Source of the DNA: Shewanella sp. KX20019
GTDB taxonomy: Bacteria; Pseudomonadota; Gammaproteobacteria; Enterobacterales; Shewanellaceae
Direction of reading: 5' to 3'
DNA length: 64,000 nt
NCBI RefSeq assembly: GCF_016757755.1
Contig: NZ_CP068437.1
Coordinates: forward strand, 3,906,001-3,970,000
Each line of letters starts with the position of its first letter. Position 1 is the stretch's first letter. A program made the position numbers and the translations under genes. Below are positions 23,285 through 33,274 of the stretch, piece by piece. The notes beneath the pieces were generated by a model. That model made no database searches. It saw only the letters and a list, made by a program, of their open reading frames with translations, and had not been told where the DNA came from.

Positions 23285-23893
23285 TTACAGAGACACACCA
23301 GAGAACGACATGAAACCTAGAGCCATTAAACCTGCGGTAACAAAGGTAATACCCAGTCCGCGAAGCCCATTAGGAACATCAGCATATTTTAACTTCTCAC
23401 GGATACCGGCAAGTAAGACAAGTGCTAATGCCCAACCGATACCGGAACCAATACCAAACACTAAACTTTCAGTCAGGTTGTAATCACGCTCAACCATGAA
23501 AGATACTGCACCGAAAATTGCGCAGTTTACAGTGATTAGCGGTAGGAAGATCCCCAATGCGTTATATAACGGCGGGAAATACTTATCCAATGCCATCTCA
23601 AGGATCTGTACCAACGCTGCGATAACACCGATAAAGGTGATGAACTTCAAGAAGCTCAAATCAGCATCTGGAACGCCCGCCCAAGCTAATGCGCCTGGAG
23701 CAAGAATACCTTGATAGATAATTTGGTTAACGGGAACTGAAATCGCCAGTACCACGATAACGGCAACACCTAAGCCCATAGCTGTTTTTACTTTCTTAGA
23801 TACTGCTAAGAAGGTACACATACCGAGGAAAAAGGATAACGCCATGTTTTCAATGAAAACAGAACGAATTAGTAGACTAATATAATGTTCCAT
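23285..23893 (-). CDS. nqrE: Na+-NQR subunit E
   Basis: A 202-residue integral membrane subunit with six predicted helices, opening MEHYISLLIRSVFIENMALS. It forms, with NqrD, the inverted pair of subunits holding the membrane iron site. VNCAIFGA contains one of the conserved cysteines, and FFLGMCTFLAV contains another. It starts only 5 bp after nqrD, in line with translational coupling. Confidence 0.97.
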   Translation of the reverse strand: MEHYISLLIRSVFIENMALSFFLGMCTFLAVSKKVKTAMGLGVAVIVVLAISVPVNQIIYQGILAPGALAWAGVPDADLSFLKFITFIGVIAALVQILEMALDKYFPPLYNALGIFLPLITVNCAIFGAVSFMVERDYNLTESLVFGIGSGIGWALALVLLAGIREKLKYADVPNGLRGLGITFVTAGLMALGFMSFSGVSL

Positions 23894-23898
23894 TATGC

Positions 23899-24531
23899 TT
23901 ATCCTTTTGCTTCTACTTGCTCTGGCTTCATAGTACGAATAATCCAGATCAATGCACCGATCAGGAAGAACGCACTAGGAGGCAGAAGCAATAGGCCATT
24001 AGGCTGATACCAGCCACCGTCTGAAATCTTGCTTAAGATCTCGATGCCGAACAATGAACCGTTACCAAATAGTTCACGTACGAAGCCAACAGACAATAGG
24101 ATTGCACCATAACCAATACCATTACCAATACCGTCCATGAAGCTCATCAAAGGCGGTGTCTTCATCGCATAGGCTTCAGCTCGGCCCATAACAATACAGT
24201 TAGTAATAATCAAACCTACAAATACAGATAGTTGCTTAGCAACATCGTAAGCGTAAGCTTGTAGTACTTGGTCAACCACAATTACCAATGACGCAATAAT
24301 CGTCATCTGCACGATGATACGTACACTGCTTGGAATGTGGTTACGGATTAGTGAAATAAATAGATTAGACAGCGCACATACAGCGGTAAGCGCGATAGTC
24401 ATTACAATGGCAGTTTCCATTTTAGCGGTAACAGCCAGTGCACTACATACACCCAAAATTTGCAATGCAATCGGGTTATTACTAAGGACAGGTCCAATTA
24501 GAACCTGTTTAAGCTCTTTAGCATCAGCCAT
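23899..24531 (-). CDS. nqrD: Na+-NQR subunit D
   Basis: A 210-residue membrane protein with six helices, paralogous to NqrE. It contains LQILGVCSALAVT and IITNCIVMGRAEAYA, each with a cysteine that ligates the shared iron centre. The start overlaps the stop of nqrC (ATG within the last bases), which is usual in this operon. Confidence 0.97.
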   Translation of the reverse strand: MADAKELKQVLIGPVLSNNPIALQILGVCSALAVTAKMETAIVMTIALTAVCALSNLFISLIRNHIPSSVRIIVQMTIIASLVIVVDQVLQAYAYDVAKQLSVFVGLIITNCIVMGRAEAYAMKTPPLMSFMDGIGNGIGYGAILLSVGFVRELFGNGSLFGIEILSKISDGGWYQPNGLLLLPPSAFFLIGALIWIIRTMKPEQVEAKG

Positions 24532-25325
24532 TAGCTAAGCCCTCCATTACGCGCTTTTTCAATAAAGCGAGCAAAGCCTTCTTCACCTAACCAGAATGTC
24601 AGTGAGTTCTGCACACCGTTACCTGTTAGCGTAGCGCCCGATAGTGCATCTACACCGTATGGTGAAGCTGCAACGACAGGGTTTTTAGTAACGCTAATCG
24701 CTAGCTCACCTTTATCGTTATATAGCTTCTTGCCTTCCCATTTAGCAATCCATTGTGGGTTTTGAACTTCACCACCAAGACCAGGAGTTTCACCTGAACC
24801 GGTAAAGCTGTAGTAAACCAAGCTACGAATTGTATTTAGATCAGGCTCAACAGCCAAGAAAGCGAACATCGTTGACCACAATCCATAACCTTTAACAGGA
24901 ATAATCACTGTTTGTAGTTGCTGGTTGTCATCACGAACGAGGTAAACCACGGCATTATTTGCTACACGCTTAACTGACGCAATGTCATTTTGCGGTACAA
25001 AAGAGGTCGCTGGCGTACGTGCGGCTTTCTCGGTGTCAAAAGTATCTGCATCACCAGCAACGAACTCACCGGTTTTAAGGTCAACAAGCTTAGCTTCAAC
25101 ATACTTATTGTATGTCTCCAAAACTTGCGCTTTCTCGACTTTGTCTTCTCTGGTATTAATCAGACCAGCAGCTTCAAGAATATACTTTTGCTTATCAAGT
25201 AGTTTGTTCTCTTGCTGAGTTGGTTTCAATAATACTGCAGCCGTCGAAACGAACATAGAGCAGATGAAACACAAGCCAACAACAACAAATAGTGTTCTTC
25301 CGAACGAATCTTTATTACTAGCCAC
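24531..25325 (-). CDS. nqrC: Na+-NQR subunit C
   Basis: A 264-residue subunit with one N-terminal helix and a periplasmic domain carrying covalent FMN. The attachment motif is DALSGATLTG, with the Thr of SGAT as acceptor. I place the start at GTG 25325 (giving MASNKDSFGRTL), as GGAGG lies 7 nt upstream and the family begins this way. A longer frame upstream lies inside nqrB. It overlaps the nqrB stop by 8 bp. Confidence 0.95.
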   Translation of the reverse strand: MASNKDSFGRTLFVVVGLCFICSMFVSTAAVLLKPTQQENKLLDKQKYILEAAGLINTREDKVEKAQVLETYNKYVEAKLVDLKTGEFVAGDADTFDTEKAARTPATSFVPQNDIASVKRVANNAVVYLVRDDNQQLQTVIIPVKGYGLWSTMFAFLAVEPDLNTIRSLVYYSFTGSGETPGLGGEVQNPQWIAKWEGKKLYNDKGELAISVTKNPVVAASPYGVDALSGATLTGNGVQNSLTFWLGEEGFARFIEKARNGGLS

Positions 25326-26517
25326 GAGCAATCCTCCGCTTGATATTCGACTGAACCACAAAATGGTCAAATAATGGAGCAAATAGGTTAGCGAACAAGA
25401 TGGCCAACATCATGCCTTCAGGGAAAGCAGGATTAATAACACGAATGAATACCGCCATAGCACCGATTAAGATACCGTAGCCCCACTTCGCATTATTAGT
25501 GAAAGACGCTGAAACAGGGTCTGTCGCCATGAACATCATACCGAATGCAAAACCACCTAACACCAGATGCCAATACCAAGGCATGGCAAACAGTGGGTTA
25601 GTATCGCTGCCAATAAAGTTCAGTAGGAATGAGACGGCAATCATACCGGCCATCACGCCACCCACGATACGCCATGAAGCAATACGGGTATAGATGATAA
25701 CTGCGCCACCGATCAAGATAGCCAGAGTCGAGACTTCACCAACAGAACCTGGAATGAAACCGAAGAACGCATCCCACCAGTTTTGAGTCAGTCCATACTC
25801 CAATGTGCCTTGCGCCGCTTGGCTCAGTGCCGTAGCACCTGAGAAGCCGTCAGCAACGACCCAAGTTGTATCGCCAGACATACTTAGCGGATAAGCAAAG
25901 AAGAGGAACGCACGACCAGCAAGTGCCGGGTTTAAGAAGTTACGACCTGTGCCACCAAATATCTCTTTCGCCACAACCACACCAAAGGTGATACCTAAAG
26001 CAACCATCCATAAAGGAATTGTTGCAGGCAGTGTTAGTGCGAAAAGAATCGAGGTAACAAAGAAGCCTTCGTTAATTTCATGCCCGCGTACTGATGCAAA
26101 CAGCACTTCCCAAATACCACCAACAGCGAATGTCACGGCATATATGGGTAAGAACCAACAAGCGCCATACCACATTAATGCGGCCACACCTGAGTTTGCT
26201 GTCAATTCAGTACCAAACATACCGAACAAAGCAACTTGCCACGTATCAGGAGAGGCAAAGCCTGCTACTAACGCGTCTTGTGCTTGTAAACCTACGTTGT
26301 ACATACCGACAAACATAGCTGGGAATGCACAGGCCCAAACCATGATCATCATACGCTTTAGGTCCAAGTTATCACGAACATGGGTACGACCCTTGTTCAC
26401 GTGACCTGGCGTATAAAAGACAGTATATGCAGCTTCAAAAAGCGCATAAAACTTCTCATATTTACCGCCTTTTTCAAATTGCGGTTCAATATTTTCGAAA
26501 ATCTGTTTTAAGCCCAT
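25318..26517 (-). CDS. nqrB: Na+-NQR subunit B
   Basis: A 399-residue polytopic membrane subunit that carries covalent FMN, binds riboflavin and forms part of the sodium path and quinone site. It opens MGLKQIFENIEPQFEKGG as expected. The flavinylation motif is GFSGATALS, with the acceptor Thr. About ten helices are predictable. It starts directly at the nqrA stop. Confidence 0.97.
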   Translation of the reverse strand: MGLKQIFENIEPQFEKGGKYEKFYALFEAAYTVFYTPGHVNKGRTHVRDNLDLKRMMIMVWACAFPAMFVGMYNVGLQAQDALVAGFASPDTWQVALFGMFGTELTANSGVAALMWYGACWFLPIYAVTFAVGGIWEVLFASVRGHEINEGFFVTSILFALTLPATIPLWMVALGITFGVVVAKEIFGGTGRNFLNPALAGRAFLFFAYPLSMSGDTTWVVADGFSGATALSQAAQGTLEYGLTQNWWDAFFGFIPGSVGEVSTLAILIGGAVIIYTRIASWRIVGGVMAGMIAVSFLLNFIGSDTNPLFAMPWYWHLVLGGFAFGMMFMATDPVSASFTNNAKWGYGILIGAMAVFIRVINPAFPEGMMLAILFANLFAPLFDHFVVQSNIKRRIARG

Positions 26518-27851
26518 TAGCCTTCCCTCACGATCGTATCTAAACAGTCACGTAGATATGATGCATAGTCATATTTACCAGGACATACGAAAGTACACAG
26601 TGCCAAATCTTCTTCGTCCAACTCCAATGCACCTAATGTCGCAGCGCCATCGTAGTCACCAGAGACCAGGTCTCGTAGCAGCATAGTCGGAAGAATGTCC
26701 AGCGGCATGACACGCTCATAGTTACCAATGGGTACCATGGCACGATCCGATCCACCTGTGCTCGTTGTCATATTAAACAGACGAGAAGATGAAAGGTGCC
26801 CAAGGAATGCACGAGTGATAGAGAATTTATCAGCGCCAGGCATAGCCCAACCGATGAACTCTTTCTCTGTACCCTCTTCCAACAAGCTAATTTGGTTGTG
26901 GTAACGACCAAGATAAGCATGAGGACCGGCAGCCTTACGTCCACTCAAAACTGAACCGGAGATAATACGAACATTACCTTCGCTTACTTCATTTTGAGTC
27001 AGTTCAGCCATAGAAGCGCCAGCGACAGTGCGAACTAATCGAGGCTTAACCGCTTTAGGACCTGCTACAGATACCACACGCTGAGTGTTTAGCTCACCGG
27101 TAGTAAAGAGCTGGCCTATCGCGATAACATCTTGATAGTTAATCTGCCATACCGTTCTATTTGCAGAAGCGGGTAAAAGGAAGTGTATATGGGTACCGGC
27201 TAAGCCTGCAGGGTGTGCCCCGGCAAACTCTTCAACCTGAGCATTTGCACTTGGAATATCAGCGCCAGGAGCTTTACAAAGGTAAACTTTACCTTCAGTT
27301 AACTTTGAAAGTAGCGTTAAGCCATGTTCAAAATCTGCTTTATGCTCAGCAATCACGACGACAGGATCTGCAGCCAGTGGTTGAGTATCAATCGCGGTGA
27401 CGAAAATACCAGCTGCAGTTGAATCAACCGCGGGTATTCTACTGAAAGGACGCGTTCGCAAAGTCGTCCACAAACCTGATTCAATCAGATTGTCACGTAC
27501 TTGCTGAGTCTCAACTTTTCCTATTGCAGTGGCGTCAAATTTAGCAAAAGAGATACTGTCATCTCCTTCGACATCAATAACAACAGACTGCAGAACACGT
27601 TGAGCGCCCCGGTTAACTTCGGAAATGGTGCCACTGGCTAAAGCGGTATATTTCACACCCAGATTCTTTTTATCTTCAAAAAGAATCTGACCTTTTTTAA
27701 CTTTATCGCCTACCTTAATTTTCATGGTAGGACGTAAGCCAATATACTCTTCACCCAAAATAGCTACATGGTTGATGGCTGGGCCATCATGAATAACTTG
27801 TTCTGGCCCACCGGCTAAGGGTAGGTCCAATCCTTTCTTTATTGTAATCAT
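26517..27851 (-). CDS. nqrA: Na+-NQR subunit A
   Basis: A 444-residue cytoplasmic subunit of the sodium pump, starting MITIKKGLDLPLAG. Contains the barrel-sandwich segment KKGQILFEDKKN and the SLBB-like centre with GYDY-type C-terminal sequence CPGKYDYASYLRDCLD. I chose ATG 27851 over a TTG 11 codons upstream because it matches the family start and length. First gene of nqrABCDEF-apbE-nqrM; the complex couples NADH oxidation to sodium export. Confidence 0.96.
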   Translation of the reverse strand: MITIKKGLDLPLAGGPEQVIHDGPAINHVAILGEEYIGLRPTMKIKVGDKVKKGQILFEDKKNLGVKYTALASGTISEVNRGAQRVLQSVVIDVEGDDSISFAKFDATAIGKVETQQVRDNLIESGLWTTLRTRPFSRIPAVDSTAAGIFVTAIDTQPLAADPVVVIAEHKADFEHGLTLLSKLTEGKVYLCKAPGADIPSANAQVEEFAGAHPAGLAGTHIHFLLPASANRTVWQINYQDVIAIGQLFTTGELNTQRVVSVAGPKAVKPRLVRTVAGASMAELTQNEVSEGNVRIISGSVLSGRKAAGPHAYLGRYHNQISLLEEGTEKEFIGWAMPGADKFSITRAFLGHLSSSRLFNMTTSTGGSDRAMVPIGNYERVMPLDILPTMLLRDLVSGDYDGAATLGALELDEEDLALCTFVCPGKYDYASYLRDCLDTIVREG

Positions 27852-28446
27852 ATCCACAAGCACTACGTTATGAAGGAAAGACAATGCGCCGCGTTCCTGC
27901 TAAACACACAAGTTTTAAACAAACCTTTTTTCGTGTTGAGCTAGCGCAGATTTATCGCTGAAATGCGATCGCAATCACGCTGGTCGCGCGCATTTTACCG
28001 CAAATATCACTAGGTCGCCATGAAAAATATGCCTGTTTTAAAAGGTTGCCGACGTTTTAATAACAAACATCCCAAATTAGTGAAATGTTCGCGTTTCAAT
28101 TAATCGTCACCAATCCCCCTTTATCCATATGTATAAAGGGGTTAATCGATTTCCATGTAAAGAAACCCATCCGACATTAGCGTTTTATTATTAAGAAAGC
28201 CCTTGAGTCTGAATGCTGGTTATTTAAGCAAGCCTTCTTTGAAGTGTTAATCAATATGACCAAAGAATCAGATAATTGCAGCTTAAGCTGGCCATATATA
28301 TGGGCAAAGTTCCTTTGACTTTTCGCCCTAAGCAACTCAAATAGCTTGTAATTCACTCTCGAAGTCGCGAGTTATTATGGTTCGGTCACCGTTTTGCTGA
28401 GTAACGGTCAAAAATAACTATCGCCACAGAATTATCTTATGACGAT
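27852..28446. other. nqrA upstream region, gene-free
   Basis: About 590 bp with no gene. It should hold the nqr promoter, which I could not place firmly. A perfect 9-bp inverted repeat is at 28116-28141 (CCCCTTTAT and ATAAAGGGG), too short of T's for a terminator; it could be a regulator site. Confidence 0.4.
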
Positions 28447-28454
28447 ATAGAAAC

Positions 28455-28474
28455 AAAAAAGCGGCCTAAGCCGC
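28455..28474 (-). terminator. luxS terminator
   Basis: GCGGC CTAA GCCGC hairpin (28461-28474) with runs of A and T on both sides, about 30 bp after luxS. Confidence 0.9.
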
Positions 28475-28502
28475 TTTTTAACACCATCGACACAATCAAC
28501 AT

Positions 28503-29012
28503 TTATAAGCCGTTTAAGATCTCATCACTTAAAATGAGTTCATCGTTGCGGTTCACGTTTATCCCTGCTGATATGATACTGCGCGCAATTTCTTTAGCCT
28601 GCTCCAATGAATGCATCTCATAAGTGCCGCATTGGTATTCATTAAGCTCAGGGATCTCAGATTGCTCAACGACCGCAAGTACGTCTTGCATGGCAGCCAA
28701 CCAAGCATCAGCCACAATCGACTCTGTTGGTGTACCGATAAGGCTCATGTAAAAGCCGGTACGACAGCCCATAGGGGAAATATCGATAATCTCGACACTA
28801 CCACCATTAAGATGATCACGCATAAACCCGGCAAAAAGGTGCTCAAGTGTATGGATCCCCCTTTCACTTAAAATCTCTTTATTTGGCACACAAAAGCGCA
28901 GATCAAATACCGTTATTGTATCGCCCTTAGGGGTAGACATTGATTTGGCAACACGAACAGCGGGTGCATTCATTCGAGTATGGTCAACGGTAAAGCTATC
29001 TAATAACGGCAT
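28503..29012 (-). CDS. luxS: S-ribosylhomocysteine lyase (AI-2 synthase)
   Basis: A 169-residue metalloenzyme that splits S-ribosylhomocysteine into homocysteine and the AI-2 precursor DPD. Metal ligands are in HTLEHLF (both His) and the Cys of the later ECQCGTY-like segment (YQCGTYEMHS). The N-terminal MPLLDSFTVDHTRMNAP is typical. It sits 48 bp after the TRAP-transporter gene dctP on the same strand, so it may be partly read through from that operon, although its own promoter could lie at the end of dctP. Confidence 0.97.
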   Translation of the reverse strand: MPLLDSFTVDHTRMNAPAVRVAKSMSTPKGDTITVFDLRFCVPNKEILSERGIHTLEHLFAGFMRDHLNGGSVEIIDISPMGCRTGFYMSLIGTPTESIVADAWLAAMQDVLAVVEQSEIPELNEYQCGTYEMHSLEQAKEIARSIISAGINVNRNDELILSDEILNGL

Positions 29013-29060
29013 AATTAATCTCCAAATTCACTCTTTTTTTACAATTGAGCATGGTGTGGG

Positions 29061-30152
29061 TTACTGCCTTAATCGACTGTAGGCATCTTCTGATATCAAG
29101 TGATACTTACGTACCCCTGCTTCGTAGTCAATATAAGCGTCATAAACTTTTTTCATTAAAGGATCTCGCTGAGATTGATCCGCAATCACTTCTTTAGAAA
29201 TAATTGCCAGCTTAGCCATCACCTCTTCTGGGTATTGCTTAAGAATAACGCCATGTTCATTCAACAAAGAGTCTAACGCCGCACCATGTCTTGCAGTATA
29301 TTCATCCAGCATATCTTGGTTAATCGCCTTCGACGCAACTTTTACTATGCTCTGAAGATCTGCTGGTAGCGTTTCAAACGCAGCTTCATTAACCAAAAAC
29401 TCTAAGGTGCTACCAGGCTCATGCCAACCTGGGTAATAGTAGTACTTAGCCGCTTTATGCAAACCAAACGCTAAATCGTTATAGGGGCCTACCCACTCTG
29501 TTGCATCGATAGCCCCGGTTTGCAGCGCGGTATAGAGCTCACGACCTGGTAAGGTCACAGGTACTCCGCCCGCCTTTTTCAACACTTCACCACCTAATCC
29601 TGGCAGACGCATCTTTAAACCTTTGAGATCATCAATAGAGTTGATCTCCTTATTAAACCAGCCCCCCATCTGTACGCCGGTATTGCCACCCGCAAGTGGT
29701 ATTATTCCAAAGGGTTGATACACCTCTTGCCATAACTCCATGCCGCCGCCATAGTGCAGCCAACCATTCATCTCTTGCGCATTAAGTCCAAAAGGAATTG
29801 AAGTGAAAAACTGCGCAGCTGGGACTTTTCCCTTCCAGTAATACGCGGCGCTATGTCCCATCTGCACAGTCCCCTGGCTCACGGCATCAAACACTTCAAA
29901 CGCCGGCATCAACTCCCCAGCGCCATAGACTTTGATGTTAAGCCGCCCATTTGACATCTCTGTTACCAACTCTGCAAAACGTTCTGGCGCCATCCCAAGC
30001 CCTGGAAAATTCTTCGGCCAAGACGTTACCAACTTCCACTCAATCGGTTTCACTTCTGTCGTCGCGATCGCAGCTGAAGGGGTTTCCTCATTGCCGCATC
30101 CCGTCATCGCAATTACACTCAGTGCAATTGATAACGCTATAAATCGTTTCAT
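29061..30152 (-). CDS. TRAP transporter substrate-binding protein
   Basis: A 363-residue extracytoplasmic solute receptor (DctP family). A lipoprotein-like signal (IAMTGC) suggests anchoring or processing in the periplasm. The body has TSWPKNFPGLG, NTGVQMGGWFNKE and WVGPYNDLAFGLHKAAKYYYYPGW-like features that resemble the TakP branch binding 2-oxo acids with a cation, so pyruvate-like or branched-chain oxo acids are the best guess. The start at 30152 is preceded by AAAGGAGAG. Third gene after dctQ and dctM. Confidence 0.9.
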   Translation of the reverse strand: MKRFIALSIALSVIAMTGCGNEETPSAAIATTEVKPIEWKLVTSWPKNFPGLGMAPERFAELVTEMSNGRLNIKVYGAGELMPAFEVFDAVSQGTVQMGHSAAYYWKGKVPAAQFFTSIPFGLNAQEMNGWLHYGGGMELWQEVYQPFGIIPLAGGNTGVQMGGWFNKEINSIDDLKGLKMRLPGLGGEVLKKAGGVPVTLPGRELYTALQTGAIDATEWVGPYNDLAFGLHKAAKYYYYPGWHEPGSTLEFLVNEAAFETLPADLQSIVKVASKAINQDMLDEYTARHGAALDSLLNEHGVILKQYPEEVMAKLAIISKEVIADQSQRDPLMKKVYDAYIDYEAGVRKYHLISEDAYSRLRQ

Positions 30153-30185
30153 CTCACTCTCCTTTGTCATCGTTTCCGTATTTTG

Positions 30186-31550
30186 TTAACCGTAAATCAC
30201 GCTGGGTAACCAAGTTATTAAGCTCGGCCAGAGACTTAAAATCAGTAACAGCAGTAGTTGAATCACCACAAAGGGCAATACGCCACGGTAGATATCGCTG
30301 CTGCTAATTAAGTCTTTTGTCACCCCACGCAGGTAAAACAGTGCAAATCCGAATGGCGGGGTTAAAAATGAGGTTTGTAAATTCACCGCTATCATTATGC
30401 CAAGCCATATCGGGTCTAAGCCCATGGCCAATAATATTGGCGCCACTAACGGCACCACAACAAAAGTTATCTCTATAAAGTCGAGAATAAACCCGAGTAA
30501 AAAAATCACCAACATCACCAGCAATGTGGCACCAACAACCCCGCCGGGCATGTTGCTAAATAGCTGCTGAATTAACTCTTCACCACCAAAACCTCGAAAC
30601 ACCAAGGAGAAAATAGACGCGCCGATTAAAATAAGGAACACCATAGATGTGACCTTAACCGTGCTTAACATGACCTCTTTGAGCACCGTAAAACTTAACT
30701 GCCTTTTCAAGGCAGCAATAACCAATGCGCCAAAAGCCCCCACGGAAGCCGCTTCAGTCGGCGTGGCAACTCCAAATAGAATCGACCCTAGCACCATAAA
30801 GATAAGCACTAATGGTGGCAGCAAGGCGTTTAATATTCGCCAAACAAAATGCAAGTTAAGTTTGCTGACCTCTGCTGGTTTGGGAAAACGTTCTGGTTTG
30901 AGTTTGATCAGCAGCAAGGTATAGAGGCAGTACATGGCAAGTAGCAATATACCGGGGATCAAAGCCCCCGCAAACAGGTCGCCAACGGAAACAGATTTTG
31001 GACTAAAAATGCCCATCTGCAGCTGCGCTTGCTGGTAAGCGTTGGACAATACATCTCCGAGTAGCACCAGTGCAATCGAGGGAGGGATTATTTGACCTAG
31101 TGTGCCGGTGGCGCAGATGGCGCCGGCACTAAACGCAGGGTCATAACCGCGTTTTAACAGCGTAGGCAGAGACATCAGCCCCATCGTCACCACAGTGGCC
31201 CCGACAATGCCAGTGCTCGCTGCCAGTAACATACCGACAAAGAAAACGCTAAAAATCAGTCCTCCTCGCAGACGACCAAACAACTCAGCCATACTGGTTA
31301 ACAACTGCTCTGCAACTTTAGATTTTTCTAGCACCACCCCCATAAATACAAAGAGTGGAACGGCCATTAATATCGAATTATTAATAATACCAAAAAGTCT
31401 ATTAGGTAGCGCACCGAGTAGTGTCGAGTCGAAAACACCCATTAGCTCGCCAACACCAGCGAACATTAACGCGACGCCAGCCAGTGTTAATGCGACGGGA
31501 TAACCAAGCATCAACACAATACAAACAACGACGAATAATAGAATCGCCAT
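30186..31550 (-). CDS. TRAP transporter large membrane subunit (DctM)
   Basis: A 454-residue integral membrane protein with about 12-13 helices, the sodium-coupled transport subunit of a tripartite ATP-independent transporter. Contains GYPVALTLAGVALMFAGVG at the N-terminus and the conserved AASTGIVGATVVTMG and ILGDVLSNA-type stretches of the large-subunit family that pairs with TakP-like receptors. Its start overlaps the dctQ stop. Confidence 0.93.
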   Translation of the reverse strand: MAILLFVVVCIVLMLGYPVALTLAGVALMFAGVGELMGVFDSTLLGALPNRLFGIINNSILMAVPLFVFMGVVLEKSKVAEQLLTSMAELFGRLRGGLIFSVFFVGMLLAASTGIVGATVVTMGLMSLPTLLKRGYDPAFSAGAICATGTLGQIIPPSIALVLLGDVLSNAYQQAQLQMGIFSPKSVSVGDLFAGALIPGILLLAMYCLYTLLLIKLKPERFPKPAEVSKLNLHFVWRILNALLPPLVLIFMVLGSILFGVATPTEAASVGAFGALVIAALKRQLSFTVLKEVMLSTVKVTSMVFLILIGASIFSLVFRGFGGEELIQQLFSNMPGGVVGATLLVMLVIFLLGFILDFIEITFVVVPLVAPILLAMGLDPIWLGIMIAVNLQTSFLTPPFGFALFYLRGVTKDLISSSDIYRGVLPFVVIQLLLLLILSLWPSLITWLPSVIYG

Positions 31551-32062
31551 TATTTAGCCCCTGTTGCAGGGGATAAAAACAGTAACCGACTTAAACGTAT
31601 TAGCTCAACAATCCCTTGCAGCATCAGGCTCACGGTAAGCGCTAGTAGCAAGGACTTTTGAATATAAACAAAGGCTAATCCTCCGGCTTCTACCGATGTT
31701 TCACCATAGCGCCAAGATGCCAATACATAATCAAAACTGGCATAGGTGATATAGAGCGATACAGGGAATAGAAAAAGTAAGCAGCCAAGAAAATCGACCC
31801 AATGCTGGCCTCGCACAGAAAAACGACGATAGAAGATATCAACCCGGACATGACCGTCGTGCTTTAAGGTATAACCTGCAGCTAGGGTAAATACAGCGCC
31901 ATGGAGGTATAGCGCCATCTCTTGAATTGCTGTCGCCCCAGTATTAAAAATATACCTTAATAGAACCACAGCCAGTGTCATCAGCACCATCAATAGGGTA
32001 AACCAACTTACCCCGCGACCGATGCTCTCGACCAGTTTTTCGAGTAATTTCATTATTATCAA
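31550..32062 (-). CDS. TRAP transporter small membrane subunit (DctQ)
   Basis: A 170-residue four-helix membrane protein, first gene of the dctQMP-type operon. The LRYIFNTGATAIQEMALYLHG motif after helix 2 and the HVRVDIFY segment are typical of DctQ. The start could be the first or the fourth codon (MIIMKLL); ribosome-binding sequence is weak for both. Confidence 0.9.
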   Translation of the reverse strand: MIIMKLLEKLVESIGRGVSWFTLLMVLMTLAVVLLRYIFNTGATAIQEMALYLHGAVFTLAAGYTLKHDGHVRVDIFYRRFSVRGQHWVDFLGCLLFLFPVSLYITYASFDYVLASWRYGETSVEAGGLAFVYIQKSLLLALTVSLMLQGIVELIRLSRLLFLSPATGAK

Positions 32063-32160
32063 TAAGTAAATTTAAAACGTACTTATTAATAACAAATGCA
32101 CAACAATAATGATACCTGACTAAAAGTAGTTTGTTTCACATTGCAGTGCCCTAAAATACA

Positions 32161-32184
32161 AAATCACAGCGTTATGCTGTGATT
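32161..32184. terminator. terminator between dctQ and bolA-like gene
   Basis: AAATCACAGC GTTAT GCTGTGATTTT hairpin, about 20 bp after the bolA-family stop. T-run modest, so strength is uncertain. Confidence 0.65.
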
Positions 32185-32205
32185 TTTACACTTTTTTAGC
32201 TATTA

Positions 32206-32505
32206 CTAGCCTTTACATTTAGGTGATGCAGGAACCGCAGATTCTAGCGCCCACTCCTCCGGTGTAAATGTATGCATAGAGAGTGCATGTAAGCCTTGAG
32301 CGAACTCGTCAGCTAACGCCTCGTTTACCGCGCGGTGACGCCCTATTAGACGTTTGCCGACAAATTCACTACTGCTAATAATCACTTTAAAGTGAGTTTC
32401 AGAGTTTGGCGGCACGTGATGGTTATGGCTTTCGTTTATCACTTCGAGATGTGACGGTGAAAGTGCTGCGGTGAGCTTTTCGGTAATGATCTGTTCAACT
32501 GACAT
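32206..32505 (-). CDS. BolA-family protein
   Basis: A 99-residue BolA/IbaG-type protein, starting MSVEQIITEKL. Shows the class II KH-like fold features: EVINESHNHHVPPNSETHF (with His residues used for Fe-S sharing with monothiol glutaredoxin) and GKRLIGRHRAVNEAL. It is likely BolA itself, linked to morphology and iron-sulphur regulation. ATG 32505 is preferred to one 7 codons upstream on family length. Confidence 0.92.
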   Translation of the reverse strand: MSVEQIITEKLTAALSPSHLEVINESHNHHVPPNSETHFKVIISSSEFVGKRLIGRHRAVNEALADEFAQGLHALSMHTFTPEEWALESAVPASPKCKG

Positions 32506-32604
32506 AACGATGTTCTCAAATGGCATAAATGCGATTGCGGCAGGTTACTGCCATGAGAAGTAAAGGTCAACTATCGCCTGTACTGCGAATAGGCTTAAAT
32601 TGCT

Positions 32605-33108
32605 CTATATAACACTCACCCTTAAATCTTCAGATATTCCCTCTAACAACTCTACGACACTTTCGTTGCTTACCTCTTTTGGCAGCAGGACTGTGAGCTT
32701 AGAGGTGAACACGGTCTGCCCGATAGTCGATACGTGCACACGATTAAACTCCATATGCTCAATGCCAAGATCTAAGTTAACCAGTACATCGGCTATTTCT
32801 CGGGTTAAACCAGGGCGGTCTTTACAATCCACATTAAGGTGAATCACTCTAAGATCACTCTGGAGAGCGGCAATCGACTCATCAAATAAAATAGTGAGTG
32901 CGGGGAACTGTCGTTCGAACTGGGCTTTTAATTGCTGTGACATGTCATCTTCGATAGCCACCTTTAACAAAGCTGCAAAATGGTGGTCTACCTTAATCAC
33001 CTTGCTGGTTATCCATTCACCACCCGCTTGCCGCGTTTCTTGAGCCAGAGCTTTAATCACACCAGGAGTAACGGAGCCTAGCACTGTTGCAATAAATATT
33101 TTTTTCAT
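32605..33108 (-). CDS. GcvR-like protein with two ACT domains
   Basis: A 167-residue protein with tandem ACT domains: residues about 3-75 (IFIATVLGSVTPGVIKALAQ) and 88-165 (HLNVDCKDRPGLTREIADVL). This plan is that of the glycine-cleavage repressor GcvR and related amino-acid sensors. It has no DNA-binding domain; GcvR works by contacting GcvA. ATG 33108 has GGAG 7 nt upstream; an upstream extension of 16 codons is unlikely. Confidence 0.82.
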   Translation of the reverse strand: MKKIFIATVLGSVTPGVIKALAQETRQAGGEWITSKVIKVDHHFAALLKVAIEDDMSQQLKAQFERQFPALTILFDESIAALQSDLRVIHLNVDCKDRPGLTREIADVLVNLDLGIEHMEFNRVHVSTIGQTVFTSKLTVLLPKEVSNESVVELLEGISEDLRVSVI

Positions 33109-33274
33109 TGAAAACTCCTTGACCGTTGCCATGAGCGAAAACAGTAAGCCGCCCATTTCGCAGTTTAATAGTAGATAGCAGTATTAACTTTATACTTAAC
33201 AACTATAGAGTAACTAATGAGCGCAGAGTGCGAACTGGCCAACAAAACAGTACAAATTCGACCATAGTCAATGA